Of a stretch of DNA of 64,000 bases, positions 55,908 to 64,000 are shown one piece after another. The notes under the pieces are model-generated. The model had not been told where the DNA came from, searched no databases, and worked only from the letters and a program-made list of their open reading frames with translations. Numbering within the stretch: the stretch's first letter is position 1; each line of letters begins with the position of its first letter. Made by a program: the position numbers and the translations under genes. This stretch comes from an uncultured Verrucomicrobia subdivision 3 bacterium (GTDB taxonomy: Bacteria; Verrucomicrobiota; Verrucomicrobiia; Limisphaerales; UBA11358): positions 1 to 64,000 of the forward strand of contig CAILMI010000013.1 of NCBI GenBank assembly GCA_903835255.1, in the 5' to 3' direction.

Positions 55908-57344
55908 ATGAAGCCCATCAAGAACTCTCGATCTTATACCACCGTGGCCTTATGCGCCGGCGCCACATCGTTGATGGCTCTCACCAACCAGACCCACGCG
56001 CAGTCCTCGGACGCGCTGCTCGACAAGCTCGTGGACAAGGGCATCCTGACCACGCAGGAGGCGCAGGAACTGCGCGATGAATCCGACAAGGGATTCACCA
56101 CGGCGTTCCAGGCCAAGACCGGGATGCCCGACTGGGTGACGGGGTATAAGTTCAGCGGCGATTTCCGCGGGCGGTACGATCAGGTGGCCAGCACCGACGG
56201 CAACCAGTATTTCACGGACCGCAACCGTTTCCGCTACCGGCTTCGGGTGGGCGTTGTGGTATCCATGCTGGATAGCGTGGAGACGGGGTTTAGCCTGACC
56301 TCCGATGATCCGGCCACAAGCGGAAGCTTTAACAATGCAGGCAATGCCAACTCAGGCAACAGCACCGAGCAGGATAACGGCACAAAGAAGAACATCTACA
56401 TCGATACGGCCTACGGAAAATGGACACCCCTGAACAATGACGGCTGGTTCCTTTCCACGACCATCGGTAAGATGATCAACCCGCTCCAGTTCACGCCCAT
56501 GATTTTCGACAATGATTGGACACCGGAAGGCGCGGCGCTGCAGGCCGGCTACACCTTCAATGACCAACACGCCATCGTCCTCAATACCGGTGCCTTTGTG
56601 CAGGACCAGGAAGTCATCAACGGCAACAGCAGTACCAAAAATACTGGCTCCGTTCAGGCGCCGGGCCTCTTCGGCGGCCAAGCCATGTGGAATGCGAACT
56701 GGACTCCGAAGCTATCCACCTCGCTGGGATTGGGCGGCTACACCATCGTCAACCCCCAGAACCTCACGACAACCAGTGTGCCCTACCTCAATCAGGGCAA
56801 CACGCGCACGACCATAACGGATAAGAATAGCGTATCCAGCGTGGTTCTAGTCAACAACTACGCGCCCATCATCGGGGACGCCAGCGTGACCTACAAACTG
56901 GACTCGTTCCCGCTCTACACCGGGGCCTTTCCGATCAAGCTTCAGGGCGAATTCATCAACAACGTGGGCGCGCTTGAAAACAACGAGAACAACCAAGGCT
57001 ATTGGGCGGGAATCACCTTCGGCAAATCCGGCACCAAGGGCACTTGGGATATTTCCTATCGCTACGAGTATCTCGAAGCGGATGCGACCTATGACCAGCT
57101 GGTGGATGACGACAACGGTGCGTACTATCAAAATGAGTCGTCCCCCTCAGGCATTCAAGCAGGCTATTACAGCGGCACGAACGTCAAAGGCCACCTCTTC
57201 AAGGCCAATTACTCGTTCACCGATTCACTCACGCTCACCTTCAGCTGCTTTCTCAATCAGCTGATTCATTCCAATCTCGGCGGTGTCAGCGAGCCGAACA
57301 ATAAAGCCATGCACGTCCAGACCGACATGACGTGGAAATTCTGA
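55908..57344 (+). CDS. Outer-membrane porin of the phosphate locus
   Basis: 478 aa. Signal peptide to about residue 32 (ends THAQS), then a short helical segment (LLDKLVDKGILTTQEAQELRDE) typical of this porin type. After this comes an alternating beta-barrel: GYKFSGDFRGRYDQVAS, NRFRYRLRVGVVV, IYIDTAYGKWTPL, GTWDISYRYEYLEADATYDQ, and a closing strand ending in Phe (MHVQTDMTWKF), as the outer-membrane assembly machinery requires. Its position 55 bases before pstS, with Pho-box-like sites before both, points to a phosphate-induced porin. Confidence 0.87.
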   Translation: MKPIKNSRSYTTVALCAGATSLMALTNQTHAQSSDALLDKLVDKGILTTQEAQELRDESDKGFTTAFQAKTGMPDWVTGYKFSGDFRGRYDQVASTDGNQYFTDRNRFRYRLRVGVVVSMLDSVETGFSLTSDDPATSGSFNNAGNANSGNSTEQDNGTKKNIYIDTAYGKWTPLNNDGWFLSTTIGKMINPLQFTPMIFDNDWTPEGAALQAGYTFNDQHAIVLNTGAFVQDQEVINGNSSTKNTGSVQAPGLFGGQAMWNANWTPKLSTSLGLGGYTIVNPQNLTTTSVPYLNQGNTRTTITDKNSVSSVVLVNNYAPIIGDASVTYKLDSFPLYTGAFPIKLQGEFINNVGALENNENNQGYWAGITFGKSGTKGTWDISYRYEYLEADATYDQLVDDDNGAYYQNESSPSGIQAGYYSGTNVKGHLFKANYSFTDSLTLTFSCFLNQLIHSNLGGVSEPNNKAMHVQTDMTWKF

Positions 57345-57347
57345 GCG

Positions 57348-57364
57348 TGTCACCCAAATGTCAC
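57348..57364 (+). promoter_or_regulatory. Pho box upstream of pstS
   Basis: TGTCACCCAAATGTCAC has two perfect TGTCAC units spaced exactly 11 bases, 36 bases before the pstS ATG and right after the porin stop. This fits the PhoB binding pattern and implies that pstS-pstC-pstA-pstB-phoU is induced by phosphate starvation. Confidence 0.65.
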
Positions 57365-57399
57365 TTACCTAAAGAGAAATTTCTCCCTAATCTATCCCC

Positions 57400-58251
57400 A
57401 TGAAACTTTTGAAACATCTTCTCCTGCTTGGCGCCCTTGCGGCCGTCACCAGCGCCGGCGCCCAGGCCGGCAACATCACCGTCAAGGGCTCAGACACCCT
57501 GGTCATCCTCGCCCAAAAATGGGCTGAGACGTACATGAGAAGCCATCCGGATGTGAAAATCCAGGTCAGCGGCGGCGGCTCCGGCATCGGCTTTGCCGCC
57601 CTCCAGAACCAGACCACCGACCTGTGCGACGCGTCCCGCAAGGCCAAGGCCTCCGAAATCGCCAACTGCATGAGGACTTTCGGCGGCAAACGCCCGGTCG
57701 AATACAAGGTCGCCCTGGATGGCCTCTCGGTGTATGTGAACGGCCAGAACCCCATCAAGGAGCTCTCGCTCGACCAACTCAAGGACATCTTCACCGGCAA
57801 AGTGAAGAACTGGAAGGCCTTCGGCGGACCCGACGCCCCCATCACCGTGTACAGCCGCGAAAACAGCTCCGGCACCTATGAGTTCTACAAGGAACACGTC
57901 CTCAAGGGATCGGACTTTGCCGCCAGCGCCCAGACCATGCCCGGCACGGCGGCCATTTTGCAGGCCGTCAGCAAGGACAAAAACGGCATCGGCTACGGCG
58001 GCGGCGCCTACGGGGCGGGCGCCAAACATCTTGCCATCAAAAAAGATGAGTCCTCCCCGGCCATCGAACCCACGGAGGAGAACATCGTCAACGGCACCTA
58101 TCCGATCTGGCGCTACCTGTACGTGTATGTGAACCCGGCTTTGGACAAGGGCGAGATCGGCGCTTATTTGAAATGGATCCGCAGCGATGACGGCCAGAAA
58201 GCCGTCAAGGATGTCGGCTATTTCCCGCTGCCGGCAAACCGGCGCCAATGA
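57400..58251 (+). CDS. pstS: Periplasmic phosphate-binding protein PstS
   Basis: 283 aa. Signal peptide ends AGAQAGN (about residue 24). ITVKGSDTLVILAQKWAE and VQVSGGGSGIGFAALQN-type segments form the phosphate cleft (Thr/Ser and Gly residues), with VYSRENSSGTYEFYKEHVL supplying the conserved Arg and Ser/Gly. It binds phosphate and passes it to PstCA. It belongs to the shorter PstS type found outside proteobacteria. First gene of the pst operon, preceded by a Pho box. Confidence 0.95.
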   Translation: MKLLKHLLLLGALAAVTSAGAQAGNITVKGSDTLVILAQKWAETYMRSHPDVKIQVSGGGSGIGFAALQNQTTDLCDASRKAKASEIANCMRTFGGKRPVEYKVALDGLSVYVNGQNPIKELSLDQLKDIFTGKVKNWKAFGGPDAPITVYSRENSSGTYEFYKEHVLKGSDFAASAQTMPGTAAILQAVSKDKNGIGYGGGAYGAGAKHLAIKKDESSPAIEPTEENIVNGTYPIWRYLYVYVNPALDKGEIGAYLKWIRSDDGQKAVKDVGYFPLPANRRQ

Positions 58252-58340
58252 TTTAGTCACCGGTTCCTCCGGCTGATCCAGGCGGGCGGGCGAGGCTTGT
58301 GCATTGTGATTCTCGCGCCGCCCGCTAATTTTTATTCCGT

Positions 58341-59528
58341 GTGACCCCGAATCACGAACAACTCAAAAAACCGCTTGGCTGGATGGGCATCCATCGCGGT
58401 CACCGCGCCCGCCCGCTCGAGTGGCTCGCGGAGCGCTTCATCTTCCTCGTCTCGCTCTCCACCATCCTGATGGTGTTCCTGATTTTTCTGTTCGTCGCCC
58501 GCGAGGCGCTGCCGATTTTTTTCGGCGGGGCCAACACGGCACCGCTGCAGACGGTCCTGTCGCCCGAAGCCATGGACCAGCTGTCGCCCGCCCAATTGCA
58601 AGCCTACCTGGAATTGACCCCCCAGCAGTTCGCCACGCTGGACCGGGAATCGATCCAAGCGCTCCTGCTGGTGAAACAGGAGGCGCAGGACGAGATTCCC
58701 GCCCATGTCCGCAGCGACCCGGACGCCCGAGTCAACACGGTGGAATGGAAATACCTGCTGGGCCCGCACCAGTGGAGCGGCTATGACAAGCCGGAATACA
58801 TCTGGCAACCCGTCGGCCAGATCCAGAAATACAACATCATCCCGCTGCTGGTTGGCACGCTGAAGATCACCTTGATCGGCCTGCTGTTCGCCGTCCCACT
58901 CGCGGTGGGCGCGGCCATCTACGTCTCCCAGCTCGCCCGTCCGCGCGTCCGCGAGATCGTCAAGCCCGTCATCGAACTCCTGTCGGGCATCCCCTCGGTC
59001 GTCGTCGGCTTCTTCGCCCTGATCATCCTGGCCAGCGTCCTGCAAAAAATCTTCGGCTACCCCATCCGGCTCAACGCCTTTGTCGCCGGCTGCGCCCTCG
59101 GATTCGCCGTTATTCCGGTCATCTTCTCCATCGCCGAGGACGCGCTCTCCAGCGTACCGCAGGCCTACACGCAGGCGGCCCTCGCGCTGGGGGCCTCGCG
59201 CTGGCAGACCGCCTGGCAGATCGTCCTGCCCGCCGGGCTGCCGGGGGTTTTTGCCGCGGCCGTACTCGGCTTCGGCCGCGCCATCGGCGAAACCATGATC
59301 GTGCTCATGGTCTGCTCGGCCAGCGTGATGTCTTGGAACATCTTTGATTCGGCGCGCAGCATCACCACCACCATCGCCGCGGAAATGGCAGAGGCCGTTA
59401 CTGGCGGGCCGCATTACCGCATCCTCTTCATGCTTGGGGCGCTGCTCTTCGCCGGGACTTTCATCTCCAACCTGATCGGCGGCGTGGTCATCCAGCGCTT
59501 CAAACTCAAACTGGAGGGCAAACGGTGA
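58341..59528 (+). CDS. pstC: Phosphate ABC transporter permease PstC
   Basis: 395 aa with a GTG start at 58341. The first helix (FLVSLSTILMVFLIFLFVA) is followed by a large periplasmic insert of about 110 residues before the permease core, longer than in Escherichia coli PstC. The core has the family motifs IIPLLVGTLKITLIGLLFAVP, LLSGIPSVVVGFFAL and ALALGASRWQTAWQIVLPAGLPG (the EAA loop that docks onto PstB), the last as successive segments. Its end overlaps the pstA start by four bases. Confidence 0.95.
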   Translation: MTPNHEQLKKPLGWMGIHRGHRARPLEWLAERFIFLVSLSTILMVFLIFLFVAREALPIFFGGANTAPLQTVLSPEAMDQLSPAQLQAYLELTPQQFATLDRESIQALLLVKQEAQDEIPAHVRSDPDARVNTVEWKYLLGPHQWSGYDKPEYIWQPVGQIQKYNIIPLLVGTLKITLIGLLFAVPLAVGAAIYVSQLARPRVREIVKPVIELLSGIPSVVVGFFALIILASVLQKIFGYPIRLNAFVAGCALGFAVIPVIFSIAEDALSSVPQAYTQAALALGASRWQTAWQIVLPAGLPGVFAAAVLGFGRAIGETMIVLMVCSASVMSWNIFDSARSITTTIAAEMAEAVTGGPHYRILFMLGALLFAGTFISNLIGGVVIQRFKLKLEGKR

Positions 59529-60499
59529 ACACCCTCACCCCCTCGCAATACCTCCCGGAAACGCCCCCAGGCCGCCATTTCCGCGCCGAAAAATTCGACG
59601 TCGGGTCATTCTTCTTCAGCGGCCTGACCGGCCTGGCCACCCTGTTCATCCTAGCCATTCTCGGGGTGATTTTAACCAACATCGTCTTGAACGGCTGGAG
59701 CGCCCTCTCCTGGCACTTCGTCTCCACCATCCCGAAAAAGGATTTCTTCGACGCCGCCACCACCGGCGTGCTCCCGATGATCGTGGGCACGACCATCCGC
59801 GTTTTCGTCATGACGATTTTCGTGATCCCGATCGGAGTGATCACCGCAATTTACCTGACCGAATACGCGCCCAACACTTCGATCATCACGCGCGTCATCC
59901 GCGCCGCCGTAAACAATCTCGCCGGCGTCCCCTCCATCGTGTTCGGCCTGTTCGGCCTCGGCTTTTTCATCCACTTCATCGGCAAAAACCTGGACACCCT
60001 GCTCCATCATCCAAGCGCCGTCTGGGGACAGCCCGCCCTCATCTGGGCGGCGCTCACGCTGGCCATCATGACCCTGCCGGTCGTCATCGTCGCCACCGAG
60101 GAATCGCTCAAGGCCATCCCGCCGGGCCTGCGCGAAGCCAGCCTGGCCCTCGGCGCCACCAAACTGGAAACGATCTTGCGCATCGTCCTGCCCCAGGCGC
60201 TGCCCGGCATCCTCACCGGCGGCATCCTTGCCGTGAGCCGCGCGGCCGGCGAAGTCGCCCCCATCCTCTTCACCGGCGTGGCCTATTACATGGCGTCCCT
60301 GCCCAGCCGCCTGAGCGACCAGTTCATGGACTTGGGCTACCACGTTTTCGTGCTGTCCACCCAGTCGCCCAATATTGACCAGACGCGCCCCCTGCTCTAC
60401 GCCACTGTGCTGGTGCTGCTAATCCTCACGCTGGCGCTGAACATCGTCGCCATCCTGATCCGGGCGCGGGTCCGGAAAAAACTACGTTCCTTAGGCTGA
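59525..60499 (+). CDS. pstA: Phosphate ABC transporter permease PstA
   Basis: 324 aa with a GTG start at 59525, within the pstC stop (coupled). Helices of the permease core, VLPMIVGTTIRVFVMTIFVIP, AAVNNLAGVPSIVFGLFGLG and the EAA loop ASLALGATKLETILRIVLPQ. Like PstC it forms half of the phosphate channel. The gap to pstB is 72 bases and shows no terminator. Confidence 0.95.
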   Translation: MNTLTPSQYLPETPPGRHFRAEKFDVGSFFFSGLTGLATLFILAILGVILTNIVLNGWSALSWHFVSTIPKKDFFDAATTGVLPMIVGTTIRVFVMTIFVIPIGVITAIYLTEYAPNTSIITRVIRAAVNNLAGVPSIVFGLFGLGFFIHFIGKNLDTLLHHPSAVWGQPALIWAALTLAIMTLPVVIVATEESLKAIPPGLREASLALGATKLETILRIVLPQALPGILTGGILAVSRAAGEVAPILFTGVAYYMASLPSRLSDQFMDLGYHVFVLSTQSPNIDQTRPLLYATVLVLLILTLALNIVAILIRARVRKKLRSLG

Positions 60500-60571
60500 A
60501 TCCAAATGAACCACACGATCCCAACCGCGAGGCATCCCGAGACGGGACAGGCCCGCCCCTCTTTTTGATTT

Positions 60572-61387
<816 letters not shown>

Positions 61388-61407
61388 CCCAGGAAAGAAA
61401 CACACTT

Positions 61408-62064
61408 ATGGAAAACTATTTTGAGGCGGGCATTGAAAACCTCCGCCAGCAACTGCTGCTGATGGCCAGTCACGCGGAAACCGCCGTGAACGAATCCGTC
61501 GAGGCCCTGACCCAGCGAAACTATGATTTGGCCGTGCGGGTTAAATCCGACGACGACGTGATCGACCGGTTCGAGATTGAGATCGACGAACTCGCCATCC
61601 AGCTGCTGACCAAGGCGCCTCTGGCCAGCAATCTTAGGCTCGTGACGGTGGCCATGAAAATTTCCCAGAACTTGGAGCGGATTGGCGACGAGGCCGCAAA
61701 AATCGCCAAGCGCGCCCGCGATCTCTCCCAGGAACCGGCGGTCAAGGTGAGCCTCGACCTGCCGCACATGGCCTCCCTCGCGCTGTCCATGGTTAAGGAC
61801 GCGCTCGACTCATTTGTGCAGCGGGATTCCGCCGCCGCCCGCGCCATCATTCCCCGCGACAAGGAAGTGGACGCGCTGAACCGCCATATCCAGGAGCAAA
61901 TCACCCAGCATATGATGACCAACCCCGACGCTATCATCCGCTGCCTACAATGGATTGTCGCCGCCAAGAGTCTGGAGCGCATCGCCGACCACGCCAAGAA
62001 CATCGCCGAGGAAGTCGTCTACCTCTGCGACGCTCAAGACATCCGGCACGGCCAGAAAAACTGA
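61408..62064 (+). CDS. phoU: Phosphate transport regulator PhoU
   Basis: 218 aa from the ATG at 61408, 20 bases after the pstB stop; upstream open frame overlapping pstB is a shadow. Two repeats of a three-helix bundle carry the metal-binding acidic motif: VKSDDDVIDRFEIEIDELAI, and IPRDKEVDALNRHIQEQITQ. AAKSLERIADHAKNIAEEVV is the closing conserved helix. PhoU keeps the Pho regulon off when phosphate is plentiful. Last gene of the operon. Confidence 0.96.
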   Translation: MENYFEAGIENLRQQLLLMASHAETAVNESVEALTQRNYDLAVRVKSDDDVIDRFEIEIDELAIQLLTKAPLASNLRLVTVAMKISQNLERIGDEAAKIAKRARDLSQEPAVKVSLDLPHMASLALSMVKDALDSFVQRDSAAARAIIPRDKEVDALNRHIQEQITQHMMTNPDAIIRCLQWIVAAKSLERIADHAKNIAEEVVYLCDAQDIRHGQKN

Positions 62065-62072
62065 CGGACCGC

Positions 62073-62308
62073 GGCCCCTCTCCCCGGCCCTCGCCCCGCT
62101 CATGCTTCGCGGGGCGAGGGGGAGGGCCTGCGCGAGAGCTTCGGCGGGTGAAAGGGGTTCATTTCAAACTCGATTCTAAAGGCAAGATTGGGATGCAACG
62201 GCGAGGCATCGCTGCCTTCGCGCCCTCTCTTCCATGAAATGGAGGAGAGGGCGGGGGAGGCACTTTAGGTCCAGCGAGAGCCGGGCCCAGTTCGGAATTC
62301 GGGTTCGA
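62073..62308 (+). repeat. Dispersed intergenic repeat family B, copy 2
   Basis: Shares ordered blocks with 37976-38228: CGCGGGGCGAG, CCTGCGCGAGAGC, TTCAAACTCGATTC-like, GGATGCAACGGCGA and TCTTCCATGAAATGGAGGAG. Ends near GAATTCGGGTTCG. An additional left-end hairpin, CTCGCCCCGC/GCGGGGCGAG, is present here. It fills the gap after phoU. Confidence 0.78.
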
Positions 62309-62311
62309 AAG

Positions 62312-62340
62312 AAAAAAGGCGTCCCATTCAGGACGCCTTT
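62312..62340 (-). terminator. Intrinsic terminator of the rpsB-tsf operon
   Basis: AAAGGCGTCC and GGACGCCTTT form a ten-base stem; on the minus strand TTTTTT follows. It lies about 22 bases beyond the tsf stop. Confidence 0.95.
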
Positions 62341-62361
62341 GGAATTATTGCCGATAACGGG

Positions 62362-63207
62362 TCAGGACGCGCTTTCCCCGACTTGGAATCGCACGAAGCG
62401 GCGGATCGTGATTTCATCGCCCAACTGCTTGGCGATTTGAGCGACGTGCTCCTTGACGTTGACTTCGGAGTTGCGCTTCACAAAACCCTGGTCCACGAGG
62501 CAGTGGGTCTGGAAAAATTTATCCATCACGCCCTGCAGAATCTTCTCCATCGCCTGCGGCGGCTTGCCTTTGAGACGGTCGGATTGAGCAGCGATCTCGC
62601 GTTCCTTGGCGATGATTTCCGGGGATACCTGCTCACGGGAAACCGCGTGGGGATGACCCGCCGCGATCTGCAGCGTGATGTCGCGCACCAGCTGTTTGAA
62701 TTCTTCCTTCGCCGTCGTCTCCGGTTTGCCGGCCCCCACTTCCACCAGCACGCCGACCTTGGCGCCAGTGTGGATATAGGCTGCCACGAGCCCGTTGCCG
62801 CTGACTTCGATGCGCTGATGCCGTGAAATCAGGATATTTTCGCCCATCTTCGCCACGACAGCGACGCGATCGGCCTCGAGGTTTGCATTCGGATCGGCCG
62901 CGAGTTTGCGGGCGATCTCATCGCAGAAGGCCCGGAAGCTTTCGTTCTTAGCCACGAAGTCCGTCTCGCAATTGATTTCCACCAGCAACCCGACTTTTGC
63001 GCCGGGCTGGATATGCTGGGCAATGACGCCCTCGTTTGCAGCGCGGCTCGCTTTTTTCTCAGCGGAGGCGATGCCCTTCTTGCGGAGATAATCCATGGCG
63101 GCTTGAATATCGCCCCCCACCTCCACGAGCGCTTTTTTGCAGTCCATCAAGCCCGCGCCCGTCATTTCGCGAAGCTTGCCCACATTTGCAGCAGTGATTT
63201 CAGCCAT
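62362..63207 (-). CDS. tsf: Translation elongation factor Ts
   Basis: 281 aa. TAANVGKLREMTGAGLMDCKKAL is the N-terminal UBA-like helix pair, with MDYLRKKGIASAEKKASRAANEG split after it; LLVEINCETDFVAKNESF is the core motif containing the TDF residues that displace Mg from EF-Tu. It exchanges GDP for GTP on EF-Tu. Follows rpsB as in most bacteria. Confidence 0.98.
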   Translation of the reverse strand: MAEITAANVGKLREMTGAGLMDCKKALVEVGGDIQAAMDYLRKKGIASAEKKASRAANEGVIAQHIQPGAKVGLLVEINCETDFVAKNESFRAFCDEIARKLAADPNANLEADRVAVVAKMGENILISRHQRIEVSGNGLVAAYIHTGAKVGVLVEVGAGKPETTAKEEFKQLVRDITLQIAAGHPHAVSREQVSPEIIAKEREIAAQSDRLKGKPPQAMEKILQGVMDKFFQTHCLVDQGFVKRNSEVNVKEHVAQIAKQLGDEITIRRFVRFQVGESAS

Positions 63208-63239
63208 AAAAATTCCTAAAAGTTCTCAGTTGAAAGTAA

Positions 63240-63269
63240 GGGCGGAGACTTGAATTCAAGTCTCCGCCC
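63240..63269 (-). promoter_or_regulatory. Perfect 30-base palindrome between rpsB and tsf
   Basis: GGGCGGAGACTTGAA is followed by its exact complement TTCAAGTCTCCGCCC in the 67-base gap. No T-run follows on the minus strand, so it is more likely an attenuator or RNA-processing hairpin that sets the rpsB:tsf ratio than a full terminator. Confidence 0.6.
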
Positions 63270-63274
63270 ACCGA

Positions 63275-64000
63275 TTAAGCTTGGACCGGGGCCTCGGCGG
63301 GAGCAGCGGCGGCCGGCTGCCCTTCGGCGGCTGCCGTTTCCGCAGCATCCACCTTGCGCGCGCGCTTCGCCTCAAATTCCGCCTGCGCCTGGGTGATGAC
63401 CTGGGAGACCGTGGCCATGATCATTCGCACGGAACGGATGGCGTCGTCGTTGGACGCGATAGGATAGGTCACCAGGTCGGGATCGCAGTTGGTGTCCACG
63501 AGGGCGACGATGGGGATTTTGAGCTTGCGCGCTTCTGCCACGGCGTTGTGTTCGCGCTTGATGTCCACGATGAACAAGACGGCGGGGTGCTTGTCCATCA
63601 TGCTGATGCCGTCGAAATACTTATGGAGCCGGGCAGATTCGCGGTGAATCATGGCCTGCTCCTGCTTGACGTAGTTGTTAATGGAACCGTCCGCATCCAT
63701 CTTTTCAATCTCCTTCATCCGCTTGATGGAGGTCTTGACGGTGTTGAAATTGGTCATCGTGCCGCCCAGCCAGCGTTCGGTGACATAAAATTGGCCGCAT
63801 TCCTTGGCGGTTTCCTTGACGCACTGCTGCGCCTGCTTCTTGGTGCCGACAAACAGGACTTTCCCGCCCCGGCGAACCGTCGCCGCCAGAAACTCGCACG
63901 CGGCATCGAGCTGCACGACCGTCTTGCTCAGGTCGATGATATGGATGCCATTGCGCGCGTCGAAGATGAAAGGCTTCATCTTGGGATTCCAACGCTTGGT
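63275..64000 (-). CDS. rpsB: Ribosomal protein S2 (5' end outside window)
   Basis: 242 codons are visible, beginning inside the protein at TKRWNPKMKPFIFDARNG, so only about the first 30 residues are missing. VQLDAACEFLAATVRRGGKVLFVGTKKQA, then ERWLGGTMTNFNTVKTSI and ALVDTNCDPDLVTYPIASNDDA, as separate segments, are the S2 signatures. The C-terminus is an Ala/Pro/Glu-rich tail (AAAAPAEAPVQA), longer than in Escherichia coli. Part of the small ribosomal subunit; first gene of rpsB-tsf. Confidence 0.98.
   Translation of the reverse strand, partial: TKRWNPKMKPFIFDARNGIHIIDLSKTVVQLDAACEFLAATVRRGGKVLFVGTKKQAQQCVKETAKECGQFYVTERWLGGTMTNFNTVKTSIKRMKEIEKMDADGSINNYVKQEQAMIHRESARLHKYFDGISMMDKHPAVLFIVDIKREHNAVAEARKLKIPIVALVDTNCDPDLVTYPIASNDDAIRSVRMIMATVSQVITQAQAEFEAKRARKVDAAETAAAEGQPAAAAPAEAPVQA

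Noticed and set aside
58332-59414. 360-residue minus-strand frame
   Set aside because: Antisense to pstC; Asp/Arg/Gly-rich with no hydrophobic core.

Overview
The window reads as chromosomal DNA from a Gram-negative, high-GC bacterium, most likely of the phylum Verrucomicrobiota. The grounds are a pseudopilin with the long hydrophobic prepilin N-terminus and the C-terminal H-x9-DG signature typical of Verrucomicrobia, Planctomycetes and Lentisphaerae; many outer-membrane lipoproteins and a porin; and an omega-like RNA polymerase subunit, PstC, Hsp70 and MglA of a matching type. This assignment rests on protein recognition alone, without a database search. I see no rRNA, tRNA, CRISPR array, transposase or phage gene.

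Layout. 1-18.1 kb (all minus strand): an exopolysaccharide locus. In transcription order it holds an orphan LuxR-type response regulator, a NusG/RfaH-like antiterminator, a WcaJ-like phosphoglycosyl transferase, a WlbA-like sugar dehydrogenase, a WlbB-like N-acetyltransferase, a Wzc-like chain-length protein with a degenerate P-loop, a GT4 glycosyltransferase, a NodB deacetylase, a GT2, a second NodB deacetylase, a FemAB-like acyltransferase, a GT2-methyltransferase fusion, an O-antigen-polymerase-like membrane protein, a large divergent deacetylase and a secreted beta-helix protein that runs off the left edge. 18.3-24.6 kb (plus): a Ski2-like DUF3516 helicase, a RapA-like SNF2 ATPase and a SMUG1-type uracil-DNA glycosylase. 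25.1-29.7 kb: a divergent pair of operons with an MglA-type GTPase, an MglB/roadblock protein, a larger protein with a possible roadblock domain, and on the other side a receiver-PATAN regulator with two small unknown proteins. 29.7-48.1 kb: mixed housekeeping and envelope genes (uppP, LysM protein, argG, pseudopilin, trmN6-like, CDF and MFS transporters, a sulfatase-fold protein that has lost its catalytic residues, an AmpG-like permease, DUF554, a second Hsp70, Fe-dependent alcohol dehydrogenase, cupin, CoaB-like, hisF).

48.3-53.6 kb (plus): a six-gene operon of secreted proteins and lipoproteins ending in COG3014, YcfL and LpoB homologues and a strong terminator. It is probably a module that activates peptidoglycan synthases or otherwise serves the envelope, extended here by a CsgG-like protein, a PEGA protein and a glycine-zipper lipoprotein. 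53.9-54.8 kb: smpB, an rpoZ-like gene and ispA. 55.9-62.1 kb (plus): a phosphate regulon (porin, pstS, pstC, pstA, pstB, phoU) with Pho-box-like 11-bp-spaced repeats before the porin and pstS. 62.3-64 kb (minus): tsf and the partial rpsB, with a perfect 30-bp palindrome between them.

Two dispersed non-coding repeat families are visible. Family A (about 150 bp, two hairpins) has four copies in both orientations; family B (about 240 bp) has two. The best candidates for something undescribed are the extended LpoB-like operon, the MglA/roadblock/PATAN locus, the pseudosulfatase and repeat family A.
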